The notes: generated by a model not told the origin, from the letters alone. DNA of 64,000 bases from Channallabes apus (GCA_030522415.1 CM060107.1:8452770-8516769); one strand, 5' to 3'; shown: positions 1 through 26,388, counted from the stretch's first letter. A program made the numbers and translations.

Positions 1-1522
1 TGACGACCTGAACAGACCGGGTTATCAAATCTGTGGGGGTTTTTTTTATTTTTTTTTTATTCCAGACCCTAGAGCATGAGGAATCTTCTTCAAACATGAA
101 CTGGACACCACCTTGTCCTGACCTTGAAAGTCCACTAAAAGTCTCTGGGACGTCCTGGAGAAGACTTCACGGAGCGGTTTGACTCTGACATCATGGGAAA
201 ATGATCCTGGGCAAATATTACTGCAACTCTGGAAATGAATCTTCCGATGGCGCATGAGGTTGTCGAAACAACACCACTAGGAAGGAGCGCCATAATCAAA
301 TCTTAATGCGGAGGAACCAAGTGATAGAGTTCTGTATTAGTAGCTGAATGTACGGAGTCAATAATCAACCTAACATCTAAATAATTGCATTATGTTTTTT
401 TTTTGTTTGTTTAATCAGTACTTAAGGATTAAAGTGGTTAACATCTCAATACAGGAATGATACGTGTGTATGTATACGGCTAAAGTACAGTATTGGAGCG
501 TTTTTTTTCCATTTTTGCAAAATGGAAGTGACCGATTTCGCTTCACTAAAAAATTTCTAGTTGCTAACTGCAGTTGTTTTGGAGGGATTATTTTATATGT
601 GGGTTCAGGGTTATACTGTCTCGCTTCAAACAATAGTCATTTAAAATGCTAATTATTCGCATTTCTTTATTCATACTGATGCTAAAATTGATATAAGTTT
701 CTAGAAAAACTTAAATGTTGTTTAAATTAAAGCATTCTGCGCAAAATTAAGGATTTTTTCCCTCAAATGACCAACAACAGTAGTTCTGTTTAAATGCTCC
801 AAATTAGACACACACCTCGTGTTATGTGGCTATAAAATATAAACTACATAACTATAGTTTATTCAGTTAAATTTCACATTTTTGTAATTTGCCCAATAAT
901 TATTATTAACACACAAATAGCATTAAACATTCCAGGGCGACCTCGGTGCTTTTGCAGGAGTTTTTAAGTAAAAGCTTAAAAACGCAAAAAAATCTGTAGT
1001 GTCCGTAACCATGTCAAATTCATGATGAATCAGAATTAATGAATGAATCTTAACAATTCTGTATTTATAGAATATAAAACACTTTTTCAGGTTCACGTCT
1101 TTTCATGTGGAATCTAAAGTTTCATCTGAATGACAGTTAAAACCGTTGGAAGATTCGAATTCAAAAAAATAACCGACACTACGGACATAAAACTGTATTT
1201 AGCAAATGTGCTTCTTTTTATCTGATAAAAATATAAATGTGTATGTGTATTGATTTAAAAAAAAAAAAAAAAGATCAGTCTCGGGATTACACTAACTTTC
1301 CTGTAGCTTAGATTTTGATCCGGGTTTCTGCGTGGGAACATAAACAAGAGGTCTCAGTAAATCCAGCTTCCATCCAGCTGACCTTATATGATAATTAATA
1401 ATTTGTAGGTATTAAAGTTAAAAAGAGAAAGCGAGGTAGAAGGGGGGGGGGGTGAGCGAGTGTAATGAAGAGAAACCGGACTCCATTAGTCGGATAGTCT
1501 TTATTACCCTGCGCTAGTTTAC
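1..1522. other. trappc9 intron, no exon recognised
   Basis: AT-rich DNA. Positions 60-340 read weakly like the 3' end of a degraded Tc1-type transposon, but no transposase motif is firm. A G10 run is at 1443. The next TRAPPC9 exon was looked for on the minus strand and not found. Confidence 0.4.
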
Positions 1523-15523
<14,001 letters not shown>

Positions 15524-15689
15524 GACGCCACGCCGAGAGAGTCTGAGCAGCCGCAGCAAGAACGGGAGTTAAACATGACACATGATATTAAGAGTTAAAA
15601 GTACAAAAAAAAAAATCAAAGAAAATCTCTAACCTGGCTATGATGAAAGCTGCTTCCACTCCACAGCTGTAAAACATTTCAACATTGTG

Positions 15690-16200
15690 CTTTAATTACA
15701 AATCATGATGTGGAATATTATACATACATCATATCGTGCAGTCTGTCCTGTCTCAGTCTTCTCCTTCCTTCTGCAATCTATTTGCTTTTCAATACACTTT
15801 GTCCATCTGTCAACAAGTTCTCGTTTTCCCTCATTAAAAATGTTTTTTACGGCTGAGCTGAGATCACGACGTCCCCGAATATCAGTCGTCCGTGTTAATC
15901 TCAAGTTCAGTCTTCAGCTTTTCAATAAGTGTCTCACTGTAACGAGCATTGTCGATTGTTGAACCTTTTTCCTGATGATGTTCCGATACTTCTGGCCCTC
16001 GAGATGAGAATGCCAGAAAACTGTAAGCGTTGATTAATTTTCCAGCTGATGGTCGACTTTAATGCTTTTTCACAGTCGATTAAGGATCGAGGACGTTTCC
16101 GTTCTGTTTACTCTCAGGCTCGTAGTGATGAATCACCAGTGATGATTCTCTTTAAGAAACTTTCACCTTCCTTAGAGTATCGGACCACATTTTGGAGCAA
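15690..16200 (-). pseudogene. Degraded mariner-like transposase
   Basis: Read on the minus strand in broken frames, the ITGD stretch (near 16140) and GKRELVDRWTKCIEKQIDC (15780-15840) recall mariner transposases. Several stops and frame changes. Family call is tentative. Confidence 0.4.
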
Positions 16201-16216
16201 AAAAAAAAATTTTTTT

Positions 16217-16262
16217 TATGGTGTTACATTATCAAAAATTTCCTGATAATGTAATACCATAA
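16217..16262. repeat. Short palindrome, 19-bp arms
   Basis: TTATGGTGTTACATTATCA and TGATAATGTAATACCATAA pair with one mismatch around an 8-nt loop; further T and A runs extend the stem. Confidence 0.85.
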
Positions 16263-16425
16263 AAATATGAAAAACCTCCAACTGCCTTTTAAAGTCGTGT
16301 TTGGAGACCTTTGGAGGCGCTTGAGGCGGTACAATGTCGCAGTTTCTTTTTAATCCTACAGGTGGCGCTCTCTAAACTATAAACTATTCCCTCACTGGCA
16401 TACCGTGTGGTACGAATGAATACAG

Positions 16426-16570
16426 TGTAACCTCGGATTGCAAGTAACGCGGTTTACGAGTGTTCCGCAGGACGAGCAAAGATTTTTAATACATTTTGAC
16501 TTGGAAAACGAAGTTTGTCTTGGTTTACGAGTACCGAGTATCATGTATCACGCATGCAATTCTTGTTTTG
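16426..16570. mobile_element. Left part of a Tigger-like DNA transposon split by a LINE
   Basis: Begins ACAGTGTAACCTCGGATTGC, the inverted partner of the end at 19997. GTTTACGAGTGTTCCGCAGG and CTTGGTTTACGAGTACCG are family-typical. Confidence 0.65.
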
Positions 16571-18843
16571 ACTCCTCCTACTTTTGCCTCCACAGACCCT
16601 TCACTACCACTGTATTCATTATCGGAGTGTACATTCCGCCTAGCGCTAATGCTAAGGAAGCGCTATGGGAACTGTATGCAAAGATCAGTGAACTGCAAAA
16701 TACACACGCGGATGGACTGTTTATTGTTGCTGGAGATTTAAACCATGCAAATCTCAAGTCAGTGCTTCCTAGATTCCATCAATATGTGGACTTTGCAACG
16801 AGAGGGGAAAAGACGCTGGATTTTGTTTACACAAACATTCCCGGCGCATATCAGGCAGAGCCCCGCCCCCACCTCGGCTACTCAGACCACATCTCTGTTA
16901 AGCTAATTCCAGTATACAGACCCCTAGTCAGGCGTTCAAAACCGGTTCTGAAGCAGGTGAAAACCTGGCCAGCAGGAGCCATCTCTGCTCTTCAGGACTG
17001 TTTCGAGAGCATTGACTGGAACATGTTTAGGGAGGCTGCAACTTACAGTGACTTCACTGACTTGGAGGAGTATCAGTATCAGAATCAGTGACTAGTTACA
17101 TCAACAAGTGCACCGATGACGTCACTGTCTCCAAGAGCATCACCTCACGACCCAACCAGAAACCGTGGATTACTGCGGAAGTGCGTGCACTTCTGAGGAC
17201 CCGAGACTCTGTCTTCAAAGCGGGAGATAAGGTGGCGCATAGAAGAGCAAGGGCCGAACTCTCTCAAGGACAGCGGCGACACACGGCGCATGTGGCAGGG
17301 CTTACAAGCCATCACTAACTACAGGACGACATCACCTGCCTGTGACGGGGACGGCTGCCTCCCAGATGCGCTGAACAACTTCTACGCTCGGTTCGACAGG
17401 CAGAATGACATGGCGGCGAGGAAGACCACCCCTCCTCTGAATGACCAGGTGCTGTGTCTCACTACAGCTGATGTGAGAAAAACTACGCAGAGTCAACCCA
17501 CGTATAGCTGCTGGTCCAGACAACATCCCAGGCAGTGTGCTCAGAGAATGTGCTGAACAGCTGGCAGATGTTCTCACCGACATCTTCAACATCTCTCTGA
17601 GCAGCGCCGTCATTCCCCCGTGCTTCAAGGCCACCACCATCGTCCCCGTGCCCAAGAAGTCTTGTGTCCTGTCAATGACTACCGTCCCGTTGCACTTACA
17701 CCCACCATCATGAAGTGCTTCGAGCGGCTCGTCATGAGACACATCAAAACCCTGCTGCCGCCCCTCCCTGGACCCACTGCAATTTGCGTACCGTCCAAAC
17801 CGCTCAACGGACGACGCCATTTCCACTGCACTCCATCTTGCCCTCACACACTTGGATAAGAAGGACACATACGTTTGAATGCTGTACATAGATTTCAGTT
17901 CAGCATTCAACACAATCATCCCCCAACAACTGATTGGGAAGCTGAGCCTGTTGGGCCTGAACACCTCCCTCTGCAACTGGATCCTGGACTTGCTGACCGG
18001 AAGGCCTCAGTCAGTACGGATCGGGAACTGCACCTCCAGCACCACCACACTGAGCACTGGGGCCCCACAAGGCTGTGTGCTCAGTCCCCTGCTGTTCACA
18101 CTGCTGACTCACGACTGTGTACCAACACACAGCTCAAATCACATCATCAAGTTGATGACACGACCGTGGTGGGTCTCATTAGCAAGAACAACGAGTCAGC
18201 GTACAGAGAGGAAGTGCAGAGGCTAACGGACTGGTGTAAAGACAACAACCTGTCTCTGAATGTTGACAAGACAAAGGAGATGGTTGTTGACTTTAGGAGG
18301 ACACGAGGCGACCACTCTCCGCTGAGCATCGACGGCTCCTCTGTGGAGATCGTCGAAGGCACAAAATTCCTGGGCGTCCACCTGGAGAAGGACCTCAGCT
18401 GGTCCCTCAACACCAGCTCCCTGCATAAGAAAGCCCAACAGTGTCTCTTCTTTCTGAGAAGACTGAGGAAGGCCCAGCTTCCACCACTAATCCTGACCAC
18501 CTTCTATAAAGGAACTATCGAGAGCATCCTGAGCGGCTGCATAACTGTCTGGTTTGGGAATTGTGCCATATCGGACCGCAAGACCCTACAGCGGATAGTG
18601 AGAACAGCAGAGAAGATAAGCGGGGTCTCTCTCCCCTCTATTGAAGACATCTACACCACACGCTGCATCCGCAAAGCCACCAGCATTGTGGCTGATCGGA
18701 CACACCCCTCTCACACACACTTCACACTCCTGCCATCTGGAAAAAGGTACCGAAGCATTCGGGCACACACATCCAGACTATGCAACAGTTTTTTTCCAGA
18801 AGCCATCCGTCTCCTCAACAAAAAGGGACTGTACTGATAAACA

Positions 18844-18882
<39 letters not shown>

Positions 18883-19465
18883 AGCTTAACTCAACTACCT
18901 CAAAACATTGAGACTGGACTGACTAATCAACACAATGCGCAAACACACTGACCTACACCACCAAACTATCGTACACACCAACCTGTAAATGCTCTTTTGC
19001 ACAATATTCATCACTGGACTACTTTTTTGCACTAACTTCTTAACTTCTCAATTCTTGCTGCTACGTTAAGTTAAGGAATGTTTACTGTTTCTCCACTACC
19101 TCAACCCATCACCACAACACCTTATTATTATGTTATGTTGTCGCACTGTCACTTTGTTGCTTTTGTTTGCACATTTGCACGTGCACTTTATGTTGTCTGT
19201 AAAAACCCTGTAGCTTGTCTTCCTTAGCTAGTTAGTTTTTTTAGTTAATTTATGTTGTAATTTATGTTGGGTCTATCTGTCTTGTCTTTGCTAGCCAGTT
19301 AACTAGGCCTCTTAGTTAGCTAGTTTAGTTTTCTGTTAGTTTATGTTGTAAATTTATGTTGCATGTAGCACCTTGGTCCTGGAGGAACGTTGTTTCGTTT
19401 CACTGTGTACTAACTGTATATGGTTGAAATGACAATAAAGCCTACTTGAACTTGAACTTGAAGAC
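16571..19465 (+). mobile_element. LINE retrotransposon (L2/CR1 type), 5'-truncated and frameshifted
   Basis: Starts inside the endonuclease: [26 protein letters not shown] and GYSDHISV (16610-16900) match the C-terminal part of an APE-type nuclease. Reverse-transcriptase blocks follow: [24 protein letters not shown] (17670-17730), [20 protein letters not shown] (17882), [13 protein letters not shown] (18060), a damaged catalytic box read as VDDTTVV near 18150, NLSLNVDKTKEMVVDFRR and TKFLGVHLEKDLSW. The C-terminal part reads open to a stop at 18835. The 3' UTR ends AATAAAGCCTACTTGAACTTGAACTTGAA, given here as the short repeat CTTGAA three times, as in L2-like LINEs. At least four frames are needed, so it is dead. 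Confidence 0.9.
18849..18880. repeat. (CA)16 microsatellite in the LINE 3' region
   Basis: Pure dinucleotide run 12 nt after the LINE stop. Confidence 0.95.
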
Positions 19466-19997
19466 ACAGACACACACTCTTTCTCTCTGCTCTACACAGA
19501 AACACGGCTCTGTCGCGATTCTTTTCAAAGATAAAGTGCAGGTTAATTTGTTTTATTTTTACTTCACTGCAGTGATTCCGTTAGTGTGTCGCTCAATCAA
19601 GTGTCATTAAAAAGATTTCTTGTTTATTTTTCAGATAAAACAGTGTTTAAGTTAATGTGTGTGCACGTGTGTGTGAAAAGAGTGGAGGAAAGGTAACTGT
19701 GTACGGCGAGAAGGGGGAAAGGGGAGCATACTTTAGACACACACACACACACAGCGCTTGCGCACACAAATGAAAACACTTATCTGTTGGGATTTATTTT
19801 TACTTTTTTTAAGGTAAAGTGCAGGTTAATTTGTTTTATTTTTACTTTATATATTGTATTAATTACTTTTTATGTAGTATTTTTTTGGGGAGTTTCCATT
19901 ATTTCTTATGGAACAATCTGATTTGATTTACGAGTGTTTTGGAATACGAGCCCACTTCCGGAACGAATTATGCTCGTAATCCGAGGTTCCACTGTAC
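19466..19997. mobile_element. Right part of the split Tigger-like transposon
   Basis: Ends ...GCTCGTAATCCGAGGTTCCACTGTA, of which the last part TCCGAGGTTCCACTGTA is the inverted copy of the left end at 16426. Contains AAAGTGCAGGTTAATTTGTT twice (19532 and 19815). Confidence 0.7.
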
Positions 19998-20051
19998 TTT
20001 TCTACGTTTGTTTAAAAATAATAAATATGGTGGATGATGTAACAAGAGATA

Positions 20052-21385
20052 CATCCTGGGCTGCGTTTCCCAAAAGCATCGTAAGCCTAAGTAGTTCGTA
20101 AAAATGATCGTACGAATGATCTTAATATTACGGTCTGTTTCCCAAAACCATCGTAACTTAAGTAGCACTTGAAAATCTTCGTAGATCGACGAGTGCTCTG
20201 GAGTAATCGTAAAAGCCTTAAGTGCATCGTAAGGAGACAGAATTATGAGGACACCTGCTGGACAACCGGCAAATTGCACCTAAAATGTACTTCTCTTCAG
20301 TAATTTTTCATTTATTTTATTTGTACGTATATTTTTTATTCATTTCTATTTTCTACTCATTACACAATTCAATATACAAATTAAAAATGAATAGAGAAAT
20401 AAAATAAAAATGACATAATAAATGTTAGAATGAAAAAAAAAGTACACTGCTGTATATGGACATTTCGAGGGCACAGTACAAATGTATTTAATAGAAAATA
20501 TTTAATGTGCTTTAAAGATGACACAAATAAAGGATGACTTGCTGGCGTGCATGAAACCCAGCCTTGTTGAACATGTCTTGGTTGAGCATCATGAAGTCTC
20601 ATCTCGAATACATTCTCTTCCTCCACCTCTTCATCTTCCTCCCTGATGTCCAAAGGCATTCTTGCCCTCACTGCAATGTTGTGCAACATAGCTGTTACTG
20701 TTATTACAGCACAGCACTTTTGTGGCACAAAGAGAGAGAGCTCCACTTCCTCTAAAATAATATTAATTTCTTATTTTTGAAAAATGTATTTTCTTTGTTT
20801 TTTGATTCCAGCCATTTTGCTAATGTTTCCACCCCGAGGTATGTGCTTATTTAAAATTTTCTCCTATTAGCAAATGAACGTCAGGTGAAGATAATCATCT
20901 TCAAGGCTAAACTTTTAAAAAATTAATTTAATAGCTTATTTATTTATGTACTATTTATTTTGATGTGAGATAAGCAATTGTTGATAAAGAAATTGATAAA
21001 TAATTCTACTTAAATAATTAAGGTTTCATATAAATATCGAAAATGATGCCGTTAGAACAGTTAGAAGTTAATTTATGGATTACTAGTTAATTTCAAGTTA
21101 ATTTATGTTTTTAAACTTGCTCAAGAAGAAATTACAGGACTTTTATGTTATTCGAGTTGAATATACATTCACACAAGTAGAAGAAACGGAAATAAAAACC
21201 TAGATGGATTGCTAAAACAGCATGTGCAACAATGACGAGCCATTTCTACAGCGTGACATTTCAGCACGTGACCAACAGACATATCTCTAACCCTAACCCT
21301 AGTGACTCCCAAGTAGCACTTAAAGCAGGGCTACGTGCAATTGTGTTAAGTGCATGTTTGGGAAACGCACGTGAAACAATAACGA
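20052..21385 (-). mobile_element. Harbinger (PIF) element relic
   Basis: The left edge GGGCTGCGTTTCCCAAAAGC and the right edge, which in reverse reads CGTGCGTTTCCCAAACATGC, are imperfect inverted termini. On the minus strand (20746-20550) the frame CAVITVTAMLHNIAVRARMP followed by an acidic stretch matches the C-terminal end of a Harbinger transposase; the catalytic core is missing. Confidence 0.65.
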
Positions 21386-21655
21386 ACGCTCGCAAAATGA
21401 CTCGTAGACCCTGATCGGTGACAATATAGATTTTGTGTTTCATTTAACTTTTAAATAAAAAATGTTAAACTCTTGAATTTGAATTTAGTTGGTATTGTTT
21501 AAATGCTCTGCTTTGGTATTTAATTGAGAAAACTGATGTTATAAGAAACGGGAAGCATTTAAGGTTCAAGATCACAACGCTGTAATAAAAATCAGGTGAA
21601 AATGTAATAACGAATCTGGACATTTATAAAAAATGGTGAAACTTATAGAACCGCA

Positions 21656-21880
21656 GTATTAACTGGATCAGTCTATTGATAGACAGACAAATAGACAGAT
21701 AGAGAGACAAACATATAAACAGATAGTCAGATAGACAGACAGAGAGACACACAGATAGACAGACACCTAGACAGACAGAGAGACACACAGATAGACAGAC
21801 ACCTAGACAGACAGAGAGACACACAGATAGACAGACACCTAGACAGACAGAAAGAAACAAAGACATAAATCTGTAGACAG
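21656..21880. repeat. AGAC-rich minisatellite, 36-bp unit
   Basis: Three copies of a 36-bp unit containing CACCTAGACAGACAGAGAGA, flanked by less regular GATAGACA units. Confidence 0.85.
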
Positions 21881-22390
21881 ATAAACAGATAAAACTCCAG
21901 AAAATCTTCCACTGCAGTCTGATGAATGAATGAACTCTTATGCTTCTAATCACAAACCAACACCTACAGTCTAAACACACCCTCCACTATCCTATTCTTA
22001 ATAAACAACTTATTTTTTTTTACTTTTTACAATCTAAACCCATTATTTCACCAGCAATAAACACTACCTACATTTAACCTGTCAAAAGAGCGAAGCCGTA
22101 TTTCAATCCGCTCCACACCGCCTACCTGAGTGCACTTTAAACATTACAATACAACAGCGCGTGAAACTCCCTACACCGCACCTAGTGCACTCCTCCTCCG
22201 AGAGAACGCTAAGTGGGATACGGCCCTAGTTCCCACCGGTTAGTAATCACAACAACCTGAATAAACACGACGGTGTAAATGAATCATTGATAATTTAATG
22301 CAAATTATGGCTAAACGTGACCGCGTAAACATTCCCCAAGTAAAAATTACAATAATAATCATTGCACTGTCGTGTAAATCAGAGGAATAT
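21881..22390. other. trappc9 intron 1, no gene seen
   Basis: Unique-looking AT-rich DNA up to the candidate first exon. Confidence 0.4.
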
Positions 22391-22393
22391 TTG

Positions 22394-22500
22394 ACTTACA
22401 CCAGGAAGCGTCTCTTCCAAACAACAGTGTCGAGTTTTCTTCGGTGTTTTTTTTTTTCCTGACAGGAGCGCGTTACTATGGCAACAGCGCCATCTTGTGT
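22394..22500 (-). promoter_or_regulatory. Candidate trappc9 non-coding exon 1 and core promoter
   Basis: On the minus strand a YY1-type motif CAAGATGGCGC (22497-22487) is followed by GTTGCCATAGTAAC (22485-22472), an RFX X-box-like palindrome, and then by a strong splice donor GGT|gtaagt (boundary at 22400). This is the layout of a TATA-less housekeeping promoter with a short non-coding first exon. It lies 6.9 kb upstream of trappc9 coding exon 1. Assignment to trappc9 is inference from strand and position. Confidence 0.5.
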
Positions 22501-22587
22501 TCCGGATCTCATAGCTATAACGTAAATATAAATATTCACATAATCCTTATTACAATGCAATATTTAGGGAAGTTTATGAAAGTGTGA

Positions 22588-22812
22588 CACGTGACATAAA
22601 TTCACCTTAACACGTGACATAAGTTTTCGCTTAGAAACTTATAAACGCTTATAATACACTTCTGTACTGTGGTGCAAATGATGGACGTTAGATGGCGCAA
22701 ACGTACATTGAAGTCAAAGAACAGGAAGAAAGAAGAAGTCAAAGAAGAAGAAGAAGAAGGGGGGGGAAAGGAGCAAGGAGAAGTCACGTGATCCACTTGG
22801 ACCAACTTCCGG
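22588..22812 (+). promoter_or_regulatory. Candidate rragc promoter with three CACGTG boxes and an ETS site
   Basis: CACGTGAC occurs at 22588 and 22611 as a 23-bp direct repeat, and GTCACGTGATC at 22783. The last is close to the CLEAR consensus GTCACGTGAC bound by TFEB/TFE3. ACTTCCGG (ETS type) follows at 22805. The start site is not visible directly; it probably lies between here and the ATG at 23064. Confidence 0.45.
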
Positions 22813-22945
22813 CTTGTGTGTATTATTGTGAGTGTTGTGTATAACTGTGAGAAAGTGAGAGTGAGTGAGTGTGTGTGACTGAAGGGTGTGTGAGTAAGAG
22901 AGTGTGTAGGTGTGTAAGTGTGTAGGCATGTGTAATTCTTGAATT

Positions 22946-22989
<44 letters not shown>

Positions 22990-23014
22990 AATGGCAGGTG
23001 TAATTTAAATTTTC

Positions 23015-23050
<36 letters not shown>

Positions 23051-23063
23051 GGTGAGATTGGAG
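22813..23063 (+). repeat. rragc 5' leader, TG and GA repeats
   Basis: GTGA/GTGT-rich DNA, (TG)12 at 22947-22970, (GA)10, and (TG)15 at 23018-23048, ending 15 nt before the start codon. A short ATG frame of five codons sits at 22990 (ATGGCAGGTGTAATTTAA); it would be an upstream ORF if this stretch is in the mRNA. Confidence 0.6.
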
Positions 23064-23312
23064 ATGTCTGTGCAGTACGGCGGTGAGAGCCCGGCCAGCT
23101 CTGGGTTGAGTCTTCATCATCCTCACCTTCATCATCACCCTCTACATAACCACCTTCATCATCATCCTCCTCCTCTTCCTCACCTCAGTGACGCTTACTG
23201 TGTAGAGGATGAAGAAGAAGAGGAGGAGAGTGAGGAGGAAGATGGTGACACTGAGAAACCGCGGATCCTCCTGATGGGGCTCCGGCGCAGCGGCAAGTCC
23301 TCCATCCAGAAG
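23064..23312 (+). CDS. rragc: rragc exon 1 (residues 1-83)
   Basis: The ATG has G at -3. The exon encodes the His-rich and acidic N-terminus and ends after the P-loop at IQK. The donor is GAAG|gtctac, a weak GT site running straight into a CA repeat; the next exon starts GTGGTCTTC, so the protein boundary supports it. Confidence 0.9.
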
Positions 23313-25278
23313 GTCTACACACACACACACACTTTACTTTCTTTTCCCATATTTTTTCTTTTTTTCTTTCCAGTTCTTCATCTTTCACTGTTCCTTCTTT
23401 CACTCATTATATTTTTTGTTTGGACCTGCTAGGGTTTCATATTCTCTTCCCTTCAAGCGGCAGTCCTTTTATTCCCCGCTAGTTTTTTCATCTCTCACTC
23501 ATTATCTCAGTCATTAGTTCCATCTTCTTTTCCGTCTGGACGTCTTTGACTCGTACGTCCCTCTCGTTGTCTCAGGTGGTCTTCCACAAGATGTCCCCGA
23601 GCGAGACGCTGTTCCTGGAGAGCACCAACAAGATCTACAAAGACGACATCAGCAGCAGCTCCTTCGTTCACTTTCAGATCTGGGATTTCCCGGGACAGGT
23701 GGACTTCCTCGACCCCGCCTTTGACTACCAGATGATTTTCAGAGGCACCGGGGCGCTCATCTTCGTCATCGACGCTCAGGTGCGCTCTTCTTATGATTAA
23801 ACGTTCAGATTAGCCCCACCCACTTTACACTTTACACATTATTTGGAGAAGTCTCTGTGAGACGCTGAACGCTGCTGTCGTCCCCCCCCCCCCGCAGGAC
23901 GACTACATGAAGGCTCTGGGACGTCTGCACCTCACCGTGTCCCGCGCCTACAGAGTCAACCCGCGCATCAACTTCGAGGTGTTCGTGCACAAGGTGGACG
24001 GTCTTTCAGACGACCACAAGATCGAGACGCAGAGAAACATCCACCAGAGGGCTAACGATGACATGGTAGACGCCGGCCTCGACAAACTGCACCTCAGGTG
24101 AACCGCGAGTCAGGAGTAGCATTAGCAGCACCAGACATGACGTTTCTACACGGAATGATTCTGGAGGGGAACAAAAGTGTTCTGGAGAGAACAAAAACTA
24201 TTTCAGGGAGAAAAATTGGGTCCACGGAGGGAAAAAAAACTTCCTGGGGGAACTAAACGGTTCAGGGGAACAAAAAGGAAACGGAAGGATTCTCGGGGAC
24301 GGAAAGGACTCTTGGGGGATCTAGGGGTAGCAAAATTGTTCCGGGGGGAACAAAAGGATTCTTTGGGGAACTTAATGGACTCTAGGGGGACAGAAAGGAC
24401 TCTAGGGGGGGACGGAAAGGACTCCAGGGGGGACGGAAAGGACTCTAGGGGGGGACGGAAAGGACTCTAGGGGGGGACGGAAAGGACTCTAGGGGGGGAC
24501 GGAAAGGACTCTTAGGGGGGGACAAAAGAATTCTTGGGGGATGGAAAAGATTATAGGGGAAATAAAGGACTCTTGGGGGAACGGAAAGGACTCTTGGGGG
24601 AACGGAAAGGACTCTTGGGGGAACAGAAAAGATTATAGGGAAAATAAAGGACGCTTGCGGGAACGGAAAGGATGCTTGGGGGGCGGGGGTTTACTCTAGG
24701 CGTAACAAAACTGTTCCGGGGGAACAAAAGTATTCTTGGGGGAACGAGATGGTTCCGGGCAAACAAAAGGATTTTTTGGGGATCAAAATTGTTCTGGAAC
24801 GTGCCAGCTTTTCACATATTATTTCACATTTTTGGGTTTGGTTTTCTTTAGAGCTCTCAATATTAGTTAGTTTGCAAGATTTTTTTATTTTATTCATTTT
24901 TTTACTTTTATCTGCTAGGTTCTTCTTTCATTTGTTTTTGTCCTTTCTGTGTGTTCTCTCATCAGGTTTTTACTTCACTCGTTAGGGTGTTTATGTCTTG
25001 CGCAGGGACAGTTAACAGCAGCATACTGACAGGAAGCTAATTCACTCACATCTACTCCACCTGTACACACATCATCATCACGCCTGGTACCACACTTAGC
25101 ATTTTGTCTGATGGTTTTCTTTAATAATAACAGTGTAACACTTTATTATTATATTATAACTCCGGCTAATAAATAGTGTAGCATTATGATAACAGGTTAT
25201 TAACTAGGCTCGCTGTTCACTGTAATATAATAAAAGTCCCTTTTTATTTAGCTAAAATTATCATGTATATATTTATTT

Positions 25279-25313
<35 letters not shown>

Positions 25314-25511
25314 GCAGCTTTTACTTGACCAGCATCTACGACCACTCGATATTCGAGGTGTTCAGTAAAGTGGTGCAGAAACTCATCCCTCAGCTGCCCA
25401 CGCTGGAGAACCTCCTCAACATCTTCATATCGGTCTGTCTGTGTGTGTGTGTGTGTGTCTGTGTGTTTTGTTAGTTCCATTAGATATGCAATTCTGAATA
25501 TTTTTTTCAAC

Positions 25512-25563
<52 letters not shown>

Positions 25564-26136
25564 AGCAGAACTCAGGAGTTGAGAAGGCGTTCCTGTTCGA
25601 CGTGCTCAGTAAGATCTACGTGGCCACAGACAGTTCCCCCGTGGACATGCAGTCGTACGAGCTGTGCTGCGACATGATCGACGTCGTCATCGACGTCTCC
25701 TGCATTTACGGGTGAGACGCGCTCCTGTCTCGTGTGTGTGTGTGTGTGGACACTCACACTCACACACTTCCTGTACTTCATCAAAGCTCATTTCAACCAA
25801 AATATGTGTCTGTCTGCACCTTTTGGTGTCTCTCCTCGTGTGTCTCTCTCCCCTTCTGTCTCTCTCTTTGTCTCTCTTCATCCCTCTCTCTCTCTCTCTC
25901 TCTTTTACTCTACCTGTCTCTCAATCTCTGTCTCTCCTTATGTTTGTGTTTTTTGTTTTCCTCTGGCTTGCTATCTCTGTCTGCCTCCGGGGGTTTGACT
26001 TCATTTATTTTGTCTCCGCCCGTCTCACTGTGTCTCTGTCTGACTGTACTCCTGTCTCTAATCATGTCTTTTTTTTTGTCTCTGTCTTGCTGCATTTTTT
26101 TTTTTTTTTTTTTAATATTGCAGTGTTATTACCCTG

Positions 26137-26197
<61 letters not shown>

Positions 26198-26350
26198 TCA
26201 GGTTGAAGGAGGACAGCAGCGGCTCTGCGTATGACGAAGGCTCTCTGGCCATCATTAAGCTGAACAACACCACGGTGCTCTACCTGAAGGAGGTCACCAG
26301 GTTCCTGGCGCTGGTGTGTATCCTGAGGGAGGAGAGCTTCGACAAGAAAG

Positions 26351-26388
<38 letters not shown>

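Noticed and set aside
46..345. Tc1-like transposase tail at the left edge
   Set aside because: Only a vague resemblance; no catalytic motif or inverted end visible, so not listed as an element.
15690..15904. Host gene on the minus strand
   Set aside because: The frame is short, flanked by stops and reads like transposase debris.
23022..23140. Frame starting at 23022 as an extended rragc N-terminus
   Set aside because: It begins inside a TG repeat; the ATG at 23064 gives the family-like MSVQYGGE start.
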